A stretch of DNA of 49,597 bases, from NCBI GenBank assembly GCA_046542995.1, contig JBKHAH010000013.1, forward strand, positions 1 through 49,597, written 5' to 3'. This document shows, piece after piece, positions 8,445 through 16,612 of this stretch. The position numbers and the translations under genes were made by a program. Position 1 is the first letter of the stretch. Each line of letters starts with the position of its first letter. The notes below the pieces were generated by a model, which saw only the letters and a program-made list of their open reading frames with translations, had not been told where the DNA came from and did no database searches. The DNA is from Perlabentimonas sp046542995 (GTDB lineage: Bacteria > Bacteroidota > Bacteroidia > Bacteroidales > Tenuifilaceae).

Positions 8445-9470
8445 CTATTTAACTTCGTATATATCTCCACTATGCAGAAGCTCATCCATTGAATTTATCT
8501 TTGCACCTCTCTGTACCTCTTCAAGTTGGGCGTTAATGTTATCGTTATAAGTTGGGTACTTTGCTGCACGAATTACACCCAAAGCCAATGGGAGTTCAGG
8601 ATAACTCATGTTTGCAAGCATTACATGCAGCCCGGGGTTGGGGTTGTGCGCATTATGCACAAGGATATCGTCCATGGTATAGCCATCCTCACCAATAGTT
8701 ACCGATTTTAATTGGTTTCCGTTCATAACAAGACCTTTCTCGTTGTTCTTGCCAAAAAGCATCTTCTCCCCATGCCTAAGCACAATGGTTCTGTCCATCC
8801 TTGTTTCACGGTCAGCTATTTCTGCGTGGGTTTTATCGTTATAGATAACGCAATTCTGTTGAATTACCACTACAGAGGTCCCTTTATGCTTTGCCGCTTC
8901 AACAAGTACCTCTGCGGTAAGTTTTATGTCGGCATCAATAGAACGGGCAAAAAACTTACCCTGTGCGCCAATAACAAGTTCCCCAGGGCGGAATGGCTGT
9001 TCAACCGTTCCATGTGGTGATGTTTTGGTTACAGCCCCAAGTTTAGAGGTTGGGCTGTACTGGCCTTTTGTTAAGCCGTAAATCTCATTATTAAACAAGA
9101 TGATATTAATATCGATATTACGACGGATAGCATGTATGAAATGGTTCCCTCCAATTGCCAGAGAGTCACCATCACCAGTTGTTTCCCAAATGCTAAGTTT
9201 AGGGTTAGCAACCTTCATGCCTGATGCTATTGCAGCAGCCCTGCCGTGAATGCCATGAAATCCGTAGGTATCAAGGTAGTAGGGAAATCGGCTTGAACAT
9301 CCAATTCCTGATACAAAAACGAATCGTTCTTTTTTATATCCAAACTCTTCCGCCACCTCTGGTAAAGCGCGGTAAACAGAATTTAGAATTGCATGGTCGC
9401 CACAACCGGGGCACCACTTAACCTGCTGGTCGCTTTTAAAATCTTGAACTGTATATTTTTGATTACCCAT
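8445..9470 (-). CDS. korB: 2-oxoglutarate:ferredoxin oxidoreductase, beta subunit
   Basis: The 341-residue subunit has the four cysteines for a [4Fe-4S] cluster (Cys20 and Cys23 in WCPGCGDH, Cys58, Cys207) and the thiamine diphosphate motif GDGD (99-102) continuing to NNEIYGLT (127-134). With KorA it catalyses oxidative decarboxylation of 2-oxoglutarate to succinyl-CoA with ferredoxin reduction, or the reverse carboxylation. The C-terminal extension beyond residue 290 is typical of the 2-oxoglutarate type. It begins two bases after the korA stop on the same strand. Related 2-oxoacid specificities cannot be fully excluded. Confidence 0.92.
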   Translation of the reverse strand: MGNQKYTVQDFKSDQQVKWCPGCGDHAILNSVYRALPEVAEEFGYKKERFVFVSGIGCSSRFPYYLDTYGFHGIHGRAAAIASGMKVANPKLSIWETTGDGDSLAIGGNHFIHAIRRNIDINIILFNNEIYGLTKGQYSPTSKLGAVTKTSPHGTVEQPFRPGELVIGAQGKFFARSIDADIKLTAEVLVEAAKHKGTSVVVIQQNCVIYNDKTHAEIADRETRMDRTIVLRHGEKMLFGKNNEKGLVMNGNQLKSVTIGEDGYTMDDILVHNAHNPNPGLHVMLANMSYPELPLALGVIRAAKYPTYNDNINAQLEEVQRGAKINSMDELLHSGDIYEVK

Positions 9471-9472
9471 GA

Positions 9473-11326
9473 CTACTTGTCCTCCAGTATTTGGTTAAAA
9501 TGTTCTTTTAGTTCAATAACTGTGAAGGGCAGCCCCTGCACCTTATTGTATTGTAAGTAGTTAAATTCCTGGAAATTCATGCGCAAATAATCGGCCATTT
9601 GTCCCATGTTCAGTTCGCATACAAGTAATTTCTTGTATCTTTTTAGTATCTCTCTTAAGTTTTTAGGCAGTGGGTTAATATAATTAATATGGCAAAGCGA
9701 AATATCTTTGCCTTGATCCCTAAGCTCCTTAACTGCTGTAAACGTATGCCCATAGGTACCACCCCAACTTATCACTAAAAGTTCACCCTCTTGATCTCCA
9801 AAAACTTCCTGTTCAGGGATAAAGTCAGCCACCTTTTTAACCTTCTCCGCCCTAACATTAACCATACGCTGATGGTTAATAGGGTCATGTGAAACTGATC
9901 CCTTTATATAATCTTTTTCAAGACCACCGATACGATGTTCGAGCCCTTCTTGTCCAGGTATTGCCCATCGGCGGGCTAAACGCTCAGGATCACGCTCGTA
10001 TGGCTCATAGTTTTCTGTGTTATCGGGAACCAAGGGTGGTTTAATATCAGGATATTCGCTCATGCTAGGTATCTTCCATGGTTCGGTTCCATTTGCGATA
10101 TATCCATCGGTTAGTAAAACAACGGGTGTCATATGCTCCATCGATAGTTTTGAGGCTTGGAATGCCCACTCGAAACAGTTGCTTGGTGAGCTGGCGGCTA
10201 GAACAATTGTTGGACACTCGCCATTCCTTCCATATAGCGCTTGCATTAAATCGCTCTGTTCAGTTTTTGTTGGGAGGCCTGTAGATGGTCCTCCGCGCTG
10301 AACGTTCACAATAACTAGCGGTAGTTCAGCCATAACAGCTAAGCCTATGGCCTCCGACTTTAAAGAGAGGCCAGGTCCTGAAGTTGTTGTAACAGCAAAG
10401 TTCCCAACAAATGCAGCACCAATAGCAGTACAGATACCAGCGATCTCATCTTCAGCCTGAAACGTTTTAACATTTAAATCTTTTCGTTTGGCAAGTTCGG
10501 AAAGAATCTCTGTTGCTGGAGTAATTGGGTATGACCCACAGAATAAAGGTAAATTTGCTTTTTCAGCTCCAGCCATAAGCCCCCAGGCTGTAGCGGTATT
10601 ACCGTTAATGTTTCTGTAGAGCCCTTTAGCGATGCTGGTTGCTGGCGGAATTTTATAAGTGTTCGCTATTGCATGAATGTTACTTGCATAGTTGTATCCG
10701 TCTCGAAGTACCTTCTTGTTAGCATTAACAATTCTAGGACGTTTTTTAAACTTCTCTTCAAAAAAGTGCTCTGTGAACTCAAGGGGCCTGTCGAACATGA
10801 AGTAAACCATGCCTAAAGCAAACATGTTCTTACTCCGAATGATGCTCTTGTTGTCCAGGTCAGTTTCCTTTAGACTCTCTTTTGTTAAGGTGGAGATAGG
10901 AGCGAAGATAATATTGTAGTCCTCCAACTTAAGTTCCGATACAGGATCATCGGTTTGGTAATTGGCTCTTTGTAAGCCTTTCTCATTAAATGTATCGCTA
11001 TCAACAATAATGGAGGCACCTGGTTTTAGCCATTTTGAGTTGGCTTTAAGCGCTGCGGGGTTCATTGCAACTAGCACATCGCAATAGTCTCCCGGAGTGT
11101 AAACCTTCTTGCTGCCAATTTTTAATTGAAACCCAGAAACACCTCCAATAGTGCCTTGCGGAGCACGAATTTCAGAGGGATAATCGGGGAATGTGCTTAC
11201 ACCATTACCAAAAAGCGCCGAAGCATCGGAAAACAATGTTCCAGTTAGCTGCATTCCATCGCCTGAATCGCCTGAGAATCTAATGGAGACCTCATCTACT
11301 TCAAGCACTTGCCTTTGTTTATTCAT
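9473..11326 (-). CDS. korA: 2-oxoglutarate:ferredoxin oxidoreductase, fused gamma-alpha subunit
   Basis: This 617-residue protein combines an N-terminal gamma domain (about 12-190, with FSGDSGDGMQLTG at 17-29) and the alpha domain (about 230-617, with YPITPATE at 266-273 and the pyrimidine-domain sequence TTTSGPGLSLKSEAIGLA). This is the usual gamma-alpha fusion of KorA. The start is taken at the ATG at 11326, where homology begins; a longer frame to 11413 runs through a palindromic leader and looks non-coding. It is the first gene of korAB and probably feeds or draws from the partial TCA cycle of an anaerobe. Confidence 0.92.
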   Translation of the reverse strand: MNKQRQVLEVDEVSIRFSGDSGDGMQLTGTLFSDASALFGNGVSTFPDYPSEIRAPQGTIGGVSGFQLKIGSKKVYTPGDYCDVLVAMNPAALKANSKWLKPGASIIVDSDTFNEKGLQRANYQTDDPVSELKLEDYNIIFAPISTLTKESLKETDLDNKSIIRSKNMFALGMVYFMFDRPLEFTEHFFEEKFKKRPRIVNANKKVLRDGYNYASNIHAIANTYKIPPATSIAKGLYRNINGNTATAWGLMAGAEKANLPLFCGSYPITPATEILSELAKRKDLNVKTFQAEDEIAGICTAIGAAFVGNFAVTTTSGPGLSLKSEAIGLAVMAELPLVIVNVQRGGPSTGLPTKTEQSDLMQALYGRNGECPTIVLAASSPSNCFEWAFQASKLSMEHMTPVVLLTDGYIANGTEPWKIPSMSEYPDIKPPLVPDNTENYEPYERDPERLARRWAIPGQEGLEHRIGGLEKDYIKGSVSHDPINHQRMVNVRAEKVKKVADFIPEQEVFGDQEGELLVISWGGTYGHTFTAVKELRDQGKDISLCHINYINPLPKNLREILKRYKKLLVCELNMGQMADYLRMNFQEFNYLQYNKVQGLPFTVIELKEHFNQILEDK

Positions 11327-11375
11327 AGTGGTTTGAAATTTATTGGTTTTTCTTTGGAGGGTGCTAAAAATGTAA

Positions 11376-11409
11376 ATGCATATAGAATCCTTCGTAATTC
11401 TATATGCAT
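11376..11409. repeat. 13-bp perfect inverted repeat in the kor leader
   Basis: ATGCATATAGAAT (11376-11388) and ATTCTATATGCAT (11397-11409) are exact reverse complements around an 8-base spacer. If transcription starts near 11454, the repeat lies in the korA 5' leader, 50-83 bases before the ATG. No long T-run follows on either strand, so an operator or a leader hairpin is likelier than a terminator. Confidence 0.75.
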
Positions 11410-11459
11410 GCATGTTTGTTTTCAGGCTTTTAAATAACCCCCACTTGAAAATTATACTG

Positions 11460-11467
11460 CAAAATTA
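11460..11467 (-). promoter_or_regulatory. -7 promoter box for korAB
   Basis: The minus strand reads TAATTTTG, matching TAnnTTTG. It would give a leader of about 125 bases containing the 13-bp inverted repeat. No -33 element is apparent. Confidence 0.4.
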
Positions 11468-11655
11468 GCTATTTTATGTAAGGAAAAACGTTAAAATCTT
11501 TTTTTTTGGTTGTTTTATAACATGAATTACCACTGTTTTAAAACGTTTTCGGACGCAGTAGTTTTAATCGCCTGATAGTGAGAGAATGGGGAAGTGTTAC
11601 TTTTTTGTGCCATTGATTTATTAGTTTCTTAGGTTTATATTAATCCAACTTGAGT

Positions 11656-11663
11656 TATATTTG
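11656..11663 (+). promoter_or_regulatory. -7 promoter box for the gamma-carbonic anhydrase gene
   Basis: TATATTTG matches the Bacteroidota -7 consensus exactly and lies 33 bases before the ATG at 11697. The same octamer precedes ssb and rplY. No -33 TTG is seen at the usual distance. Confidence 0.45.
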
Positions 11664-11696
11664 TTAATTATTCAGTACGATTAAAAAATTATTGTT

Positions 11697-12218
11697 ATGT
11701 CAATTATACGTCCATTGCGAGGGATTACCCCCAAAATCGGAAAAAATTGTTATATTGCTGAAACAGCAGTGATAATAGGCGATGTGGAGATTGGTGATGA
11801 TTGTAGTATTTGGTACGGTGCCGTTTTAAGAGGTGATGTTAACCCAATCCGTATAGGGAACAGGGTTAGTGTACAGGATAATGCAGTTTTGCATACCACT
11901 TACAAAAAGTCTGTAGTTACACTTGAAGATGATGTAACCATTGGACATAATGTTACTGTACATGGAGCAACAGTGAAATCTGGCGCTTTGGTTGGAATTG
12001 GTGCAACCGTTTTGGATTATGCAGTTGTAGGAGAGGGAGCAATTGTTGCAGCCAATGCTCTTGTTCTTGCAAAAACAGATATTGAGCCTGGCTCAATTTA
12101 TGCAGGTGTTCCAGCAAAATTTGTAAAAAAGATGGATATTGAGCAGTCCAAGGAGATTAACCAAAGGATTGCAAAGGGTTACTTGATGTACAAGGGTTGG
12201 TACGAGGAGGATAAATAG
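11697..12218 (+). CDS. Gamma-type carbonic anhydrase family protein (left-handed beta-helix)
   Basis: The 173-residue protein consists of hexapeptide repeats of a left-handed beta-helix. It keeps the gamma-carbonic anhydrase residues: LRGD (Arg45, Asp47), Gln60, and three likely zinc-ligand histidines at 66, 84 and 89 (VLH and GHNVTVHG). This matches the YrdA/CaiE/PaaY subgroup, some members of which are zinc enzymes that hydrate CO2 while others have unknown or thioesterase activity. A C-terminal helix (about 149-170) packs against the trimer in the family. It is probably cytoplasmic and is 33 bases ahead of the methyltransferase gene on the same strand. Confidence 0.88.
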   Translation: MSIIRPLRGITPKIGKNCYIAETAVIIGDVEIGDDCSIWYGAVLRGDVNPIRIGNRVSVQDNAVLHTTYKKSVVTLEDDVTIGHNVTVHGATVKSGALVGIGATVLDYAVVGEGAIVAANALVLAKTDIEPGSIYAGVPAKFVKKMDIEQSKEINQRIAKGYLMYKGWYEEDK

Positions 12219-12251
12219 AATCGTTCTTTTTTTACACTAACCATTCTTTTA

Positions 12252-13319
12252 ATGCAGCGCGATTGTTCGGGAAAAACACGTATTATTACAAGTTCAAAAG
12301 GTCTTGTTAATGTTCTTGCATCTACTCCAAATCGGAGCATTTTGGAAGGGTTAAGGAACGGGCAATCTTTTCTTCTCACGGGAACTTACGGTACTGCTAT
12401 GGCTTTTTACACCTGGCTAAAAAAGCAGGTTAACCTAAGCTACCCTGTACTTAACTACCAGTCATCACGCGCTAATCGTAATCAGCTTCATGGTTATACC
12501 AGCCGGTTGTATGTAAGGGTGATTAACAACAGTATTGACTTGGCTAATGCGCCTAAAGTGCCCTGGGTGGAGGAGTTGTTTTGTGAGCAAAATGAGTTTT
12601 TCATCCCATTCACCGATGTTTTAGGAATTAATGGAGCCTGGCAGTGGTATATAAAAGGGGTTGAGTTTCCCAATTTAGGCTTTAAACTCCATCCGTTTTA
12701 CGATGTTTATTTTCCAACCAGAACAGAACATCTATTGCTATTTGACAAGTGGTTAGAAAGCAAGCCAAATTTTAACCGTGGCATAGACATGGGGACTGGT
12801 TGCGGTGTGCTTACATTTTATATGCTAAAGCATGGTGTTAAGGAGGTTCTGGCTACTGATATCAACCCCAAGGCGCTGCAGAGTATAAATAATGATGCTC
12901 AACGGCTGAATCTCTCTCATAAAATTGCCACACAACAAGCCAGCCTGTTTCAGGGAATTAACGTTAAAGACAACGACATTGTTGTTTTTAATCCACCCTG
13001 GATACCCGATGCTAGCCATAATGATTTAGATAGCGCCATGTATTACCCACCAGATTTTTTCAACACATTTTTTAATCAGGCATACAATTCGTTGTTGGAA
13101 TCATGTAAGCTAGTAATTATCTTCTCTACATTTGCACAAGCTGCTGGCGTTATTGATAGGAATCCCATTGAGAGGGAGTTGACTGATAATAATCGTTTCA
13201 CCTTAATAGGTATGAATGAACAGCCTGTGATGCAAAAGCCTTCGAAAAAAAAACACTGGCTATCAGATATTCGAAGCAAGGAACGAGTTCAACTTTGGGA
13301 GCTGGTAAAGAAAACATAG
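12252..13319 (+). CDS. PrmC-like class I methyltransferase
   Basis: This 355-residue protein has an S-adenosylmethionine-binding Rossmann domain from about 170. Motif I is GIDMGTGCG (177-185), TDIN (202-205) holds the acidic residue binding ribose, and NPPW (247-250) is the catalytic signature of enzymes that methylate planar amide or amino nitrogens, as in PrmC and RsmC/RlmG. The N-terminal 140 residues match no domain I know, unlike the helical PrmC N-terminus, so the substrate (release factor, rRNA base or other) is open. The gene probably continues the transcript of the upstream carbonic anhydrase gene. Confidence 0.75.
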   Translation: MQRDCSGKTRIITSSKGLVNVLASTPNRSILEGLRNGQSFLLTGTYGTAMAFYTWLKKQVNLSYPVLNYQSSRANRNQLHGYTSRLYVRVINNSIDLANAPKVPWVEELFCEQNEFFIPFTDVLGINGAWQWYIKGVEFPNLGFKLHPFYDVYFPTRTEHLLLFDKWLESKPNFNRGIDMGTGCGVLTFYMLKHGVKEVLATDINPKALQSINNDAQRLNLSHKIATQQASLFQGINVKDNDIVVFNPPWIPDASHNDLDSAMYYPPDFFNTFFNQAYNSLLESCKLVIIFSTFAQAAGVIDRNPIERELTDNNRFTLIGMNEQPVMQKPSKKKHWLSDIRSKERVQLWELVKKT

Positions 13320-13403
13320 CATTTCACAATGTTTCTGAACTGAATAATGAAAATAATAATTAAAATTGTATAAGTTTAGGCTTGAGACTTTGTTGACAGG
13401 TTC

Positions 13404-14693
13404 CTATTTAAAAGACCATTCTTTCCAATCGTTACTGATTGTTGGGCTTGTATAAACCTGAGGTGTTTGCTCCTTATCATTCACCAGCAGCGACTCCACC
13501 TCTACATTCTTCTTCAAATAATCAACTATCTCGCCATAGGTAACATTCGGGCCACGTTCCTTAAGAAGTTTGAGTAGGTAGTATGTGAAAAAGCCGTGAT
13601 ATTTTTTCTTGTATGGTAGGGCAGACTGTTCTCCGCTGCTTGCGGAGAATATAACCAGATTGCCGGTTAGTAGGTTCTCTCTCGGTCTTACTCTTACTCC
13701 CCGGGCAGCAATCAAGCCTTGCTCTCGAGCCCCTCCACTGAAACATGCATCAATAAATACAGTAACACGTTTTGAGGGATGCTCTGTAAGTTTTGCATAA
13801 AAATCTTTTAGGCTAATCCCGTTTTTAGCATCTGCTCCGCTAACATCAACTGGTATTAGGTATGGTTCTCTTGTGGTTTCTTCTGGGAGGCCATGCCCAG
13901 CGTAGTAAATAAATATTTCTGCCTCGCCGTAAGTGCTTTTTGCGATGGCATTTATTCTGGCAACCGCTTGATTCATTTGACCTGTTGTGGCATCAAGCAG
14001 AAAAGTAATGTTTCTTTCAGGTATTCCAAGTACTTTTATGGCGTAATCCTTAAATGCGCTGGCATCGTTACGTGCAAAATGCACGTTAATTTCATTTGAC
14101 AAGTTAGTTTGGTATGAGTTATAATCTTCGTTTCCAATTATAAGTGCAAATCTTCTTGGCTTTTCAATAGCCCTTGATGGTATGTCTTTATTTATGTCTG
14201 ATTTCCTTTCGAAGCTATATTCTTTATTCTTCGGATGGGACTCAACATAAACAATTTCGGTTCGAACTACGGTGTCAGTTTTTGTAGTATGATATTCAGC
14301 AGGAGATAGTTGTGCGGTATGTTTTCTCGTGTAGATATTGTTTGTGCCTGCAATCATGTCAACCATCCCAGGAATTACCAGCGGGTACCATGAAAAAAAG
14401 CCTACAAGAAAATTTTTACGAGCAATATCCTTAATCTCAACATGATTAAAATTATCCTTTTGTAAGGTGAAGGTGACCTGTCTTTTTAGCCCACTACCTC
14501 TTGGTTGCTTCCTGACTATGTATATTTCGCAGGGGGTAGTTTTTTTAACATCCTTGTTATTAACAAGAACCTTTGCACCAGAGGGCTCTGAGTCTATCTT
14601 CACCTTTTGATGTAAACCATAAATTAATGTAGCACATGAGTATGTGGATAGGATATATATTAAGGCTAAAAAAAGTTGCACTTTTCTTATCAT
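13404..14693 (-). CDS. Caspase-like (peptidase C14) lipoprotein with PEGA-type domain
   Basis: The 429-residue product starts at the ATG at 14693 (a GTG at 14711 is less likely) with a lipoprotein signal ending in STYSC (Cys20). A PEGA-like beta domain (about 28-90; DSEPSGAKVLVNNK) and a hydrophobic stretch (94-117) follow. The C14 caspase fold begins at RRFALIIGNEDY (180-191) and carries the catalytic dyad His267 in YYAGHG and Cys317 in DACFSG. It is thus a membrane-tethered metacaspase-like protease, probably active outside the cytoplasm. Possible roles in stress, envelope processing or defence cannot be separated from sequence. It is convergent with the methyltransferase gene. Confidence 0.88.
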   Translation of the reverse strand: MIRKVQLFLALIYILSTYSCATLIYGLHQKVKIDSEPSGAKVLVNNKDVKKTTPCEIYIVRKQPRGSGLKRQVTFTLQKDNFNHVEIKDIARKNFLVGFFSWYPLVIPGMVDMIAGTNNIYTRKHTAQLSPAEYHTTKTDTVVRTEIVYVESHPKNKEYSFERKSDINKDIPSRAIEKPRRFALIIGNEDYNSYQTNLSNEINVHFARNDASAFKDYAIKVLGIPERNITFLLDATTGQMNQAVARINAIAKSTYGEAEIFIYYAGHGLPEETTREPYLIPVDVSGADAKNGISLKDFYAKLTEHPSKRVTVFIDACFSGGAREQGLIAARGVRVRPRENLLTGNLVIFSASSGEQSALPYKKKYHGFFTYYLLKLLKERGPNVTYGEIVDYLKKNVEVESLLVNDKEQTPQVYTSPTISNDWKEWSFK

Positions 14694-14711
14694 GCTATAA
14701 TGTTTTCTCAC

Positions 14712-14743
14712 CTTTTACAACTAGCATAAGTTTTTTGTAAAAG
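14712..14743. repeat. Inverted repeat in the caspase-gene leader
   Basis: CTTTTACAA (14712-14720) and TTGTAAAAG (14735-14743) are perfect 9-bp complements with a 14-base loop, ending 18 bases upstream of the ATG at 14693. As RNA this hairpin would sit beside the translation start and could modulate it. Confidence 0.5.
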
Positions 14744-14778
14744 TAATAATACTCTGCCTTTAAAATCAAGGAAATTTT

Positions 14779-14786
14779 CAAATATA
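14779..14786 (-). promoter_or_regulatory. -7 promoter box for the caspase-like gene
   Basis: The minus strand reads TATATTTG, an exact match to TAnnTTTG, giving a leader of about 80 bases. A TTG on the same strand at 14803-14801 is only 14 bases away, closer than usual for a -33 element. Confidence 0.45.
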
Positions 14787-14987
14787 TTTATTTATGGTAG
14801 CAATTTTTTTTGGTGTTTTATTGTCAAATCAGTCAGCAAATTTTGTGCTTGGGTATGTAATAGGATATAACAAATGAATTATGCTTATAGTTTTAATTTG
14901 ATGAGGCCATATCCGTATCAATATAAAAGTGAACCTTGCTATTTTTGACTTAATTTATTATGCAAAGGTTTTCATGTTTCATTATTA

Positions 14988-15003
14988 TGGGTAAATTTGC
15001 CCA
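14988..15003 (+). promoter_or_regulatory. -7 box within a quasi-palindrome, symporter operon
   Basis: TAAATTTG at 14992-14999 matches the -7 consensus. It is embedded in TGGGTAAATTTGCCCA (14988-15003), a 16-base palindrome except for one mismatched pair. A regulator bound there would block the promoter of the symporter, CoA-transferase and oxidoreductase genes. The leader would be about 75 bases. Confidence 0.5.
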
Positions 15004-15078
15004 ACATTTTTCCGAATAACAATCTGGAAGAAACGATAGTTAACAAATTATTAACCATATTAACCTACAAATTATAGC

Positions 15079-16572
15079 ATGTCAACCTATTTACTTGTTG
15101 TTTTGGGCTACTTTGTTTTTATCACCTTAATCTCTATTTTAACAAAAAAAGTAGCAAGTCGTTCGGCGGCCGATTATCTAGTGGCAGGTCGGAATCTAGG
15201 AGTAGTAGCTTGCGCAGTGGTAGTAGCTTCCGAGTGGTTAGGAGGGATGAGCACCATTGGTGTTAGCGAAAAGGCCTTCGATTCAGGTACTCTCCAACCA
15301 ATTCTTTACAATATCTCTACAGCCATTGGGATGATAATAATTGGCTTCACGGTTGCCCGTCATTATCGTCGTAATAACGTGCATACTGTAAGTGAGATGC
15401 TCGAAAATTTATTCGGGAAAAGAGCAAGAGCTGTTTCTGCCGTAGCATTTCTTTTTGCATATGTAGTGCTGGCTTTCGTGCAGTTACAAACTGCTTCTAG
15501 CGTAATGTCATCAATGTTTGATTTGAATTGGGTTTCGTCTGTTGTCATTTCATCTGTAGTAATAACAATATATACTTACATTGGAGGTATGCATGCGTTA
15601 GCAATTACTGGTATTATGCATGTAGTTGTTATGTTTGTAGGAATAGGATTTGCTACTTACACGGGTATTACGGATGTTGGTGGATTCGCTGGTTTAAAAG
15701 CAGATATGATAGTTAACCATGGTTCACCTGAAAATTTATACAACCCATTTAGCGGAGGATTAAGCTATGCATGGAGCCTTATTCTAGGCGGAGTTCTTGG
15801 AGGAATGGCAGGCCAAGCGAGTATTCAGCCAATATTTGCTGCCCGATCAGCTGATATTGCTAAGAAAGCAGCAATTTTCTCATCCTTAATTATCGCTCCA
15901 TTTGGTATTATGGTTGCAATACTTGGATTGGTAGCAAAAACGGGCAACTATTTTGATGTTAGTACCGCAGCTAGTCCGCTTTGGGTTGAGGTTACGCAAA
16001 CCATAAATCCTAAAATGGTGCTTCCAACGCTAATGGTTACCCCAGAATTTATTCATCCTGTTATGGGGGGTATTGCTTTAGCTGGTATTTTGGCAGCAAT
16101 CTTATCAACCGTTGGACCGGTTAACTTTGCTGTGGTAACCATTGCAACTAAGGATATTTACCATGGGTTAATTAATAAAACAGCAGTTGATAAGAAGCTA
16201 ATATCCACCGCTCGAAAGCTGGTTATTCTTGTTAATCTTGTTACCATACCCTTGGCAATATATTCAACTGGCGCAATATTAAGTATGGCGTATATTTCAT
16301 ATGGCATTAGAGCCATTGGTGCAATTGTTATCGTGTTGGGTATTTATAAGCGGGGTTGGATATCTACCGATGGGGTTCGATTTGCTTTTATTGGAGGTAC
16401 AATTGCAGTATTTATTAATATTGTTGCCAAGTTAGCAGGATGGTGGGAGTTAGAAGATACATACATGGCCTTGGCTGCTGCTGTTATTTTTATTATTATT
16501 GGGAACTTTTACGCAAACAGCAGAAAGAAAGGAATACAAAGAAGAGCCCGCGCTTCAAGAGGCATAAAGTAG
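15079..16572 (+). CDS. Sodium:solute symporter (SSS family)
   Basis: The 497-residue inner-membrane protein has about 13 hydrophobic segments and SSS-family features: SAADYLVAGRNLG (29-41) after the first helix and ASEWLGGMSTIGVSEKAF (51-68) in the second, plus GLSYAWSLILGGVLGGMAGQ in the middle. It should couple Na+ entry to uptake of an organic solute. The next three genes encode acyl-CoA and 2-oxoacid enzymes, so a carboxylate is the most likely substrate. The C-terminus is Arg/Lys-rich (KKGIQRRARASRG). It is the first gene of the operon and 40 bases before the CoA-transferase gene. Confidence 0.88.
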   Translation: MSTYLLVVLGYFVFITLISILTKKVASRSAADYLVAGRNLGVVACAVVVASEWLGGMSTIGVSEKAFDSGTLQPILYNISTAIGMIIIGFTVARHYRRNNVHTVSEMLENLFGKRARAVSAVAFLFAYVVLAFVQLQTASSVMSSMFDLNWVSSVVISSVVITIYTYIGGMHALAITGIMHVVVMFVGIGFATYTGITDVGGFAGLKADMIVNHGSPENLYNPFSGGLSYAWSLILGGVLGGMAGQASIQPIFAARSADIAKKAAIFSSLIIAPFGIMVAILGLVAKTGNYFDVSTAASPLWVEVTQTINPKMVLPTLMVTPEFIHPVMGGIALAGILAAILSTVGPVNFAVVTIATKDIYHGLINKTAVDKKLISTARKLVILVNLVTIPLAIYSTGAILSMAYISYGIRAIGAIVIVLGIYKRGWISTDGVRFAFIGGTIAVFINIVAKLAGWWELEDTYMALAAAVIFIIIGNFYANSRKKGIQRRARASRGIK

Positions 16573-16612
16573 CATGGCTTTCTTTTTAGATAACGATAGG
16601 AGTTGAAAAATT

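Larger units (their letters stand above)
11327..11696. other. Divergent intergenic region between korA and the gamma-carbonic anhydrase gene
   Basis: About 370 bases without a gene. It holds the perfect inverted repeat at 11376-11409, a minus-strand -7 box at 11460-11467 for korAB and a plus-strand -7 box at 11656-11663 for the carbonic anhydrase gene. I see nothing recognisable between about 11470 and 11650. Confidence 0.6.
14694..15078. other. Divergent intergenic region between the caspase-like gene and the symporter operon
   Basis: About 385 bases. It holds the inverted repeat at 14712-14743, a minus-strand -7 box at 14779-14786 and a plus-strand -7 box at 14992-14999. Between about 14800 and 14985 I see only AT-rich sequence. 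Confidence 0.6.

Noticed and set aside
10017..10301. A 94-codon open frame on plus opposite korA
   Set aside because: Antisense to a well-conserved KorA region with no start signal or domain.
11327..11413. An N-terminal extension of KorA starting at 11413
   Set aside because: The extension is encoded across the inverted repeat, has no similarity to KorA, and homology begins at the ATG at 11326.
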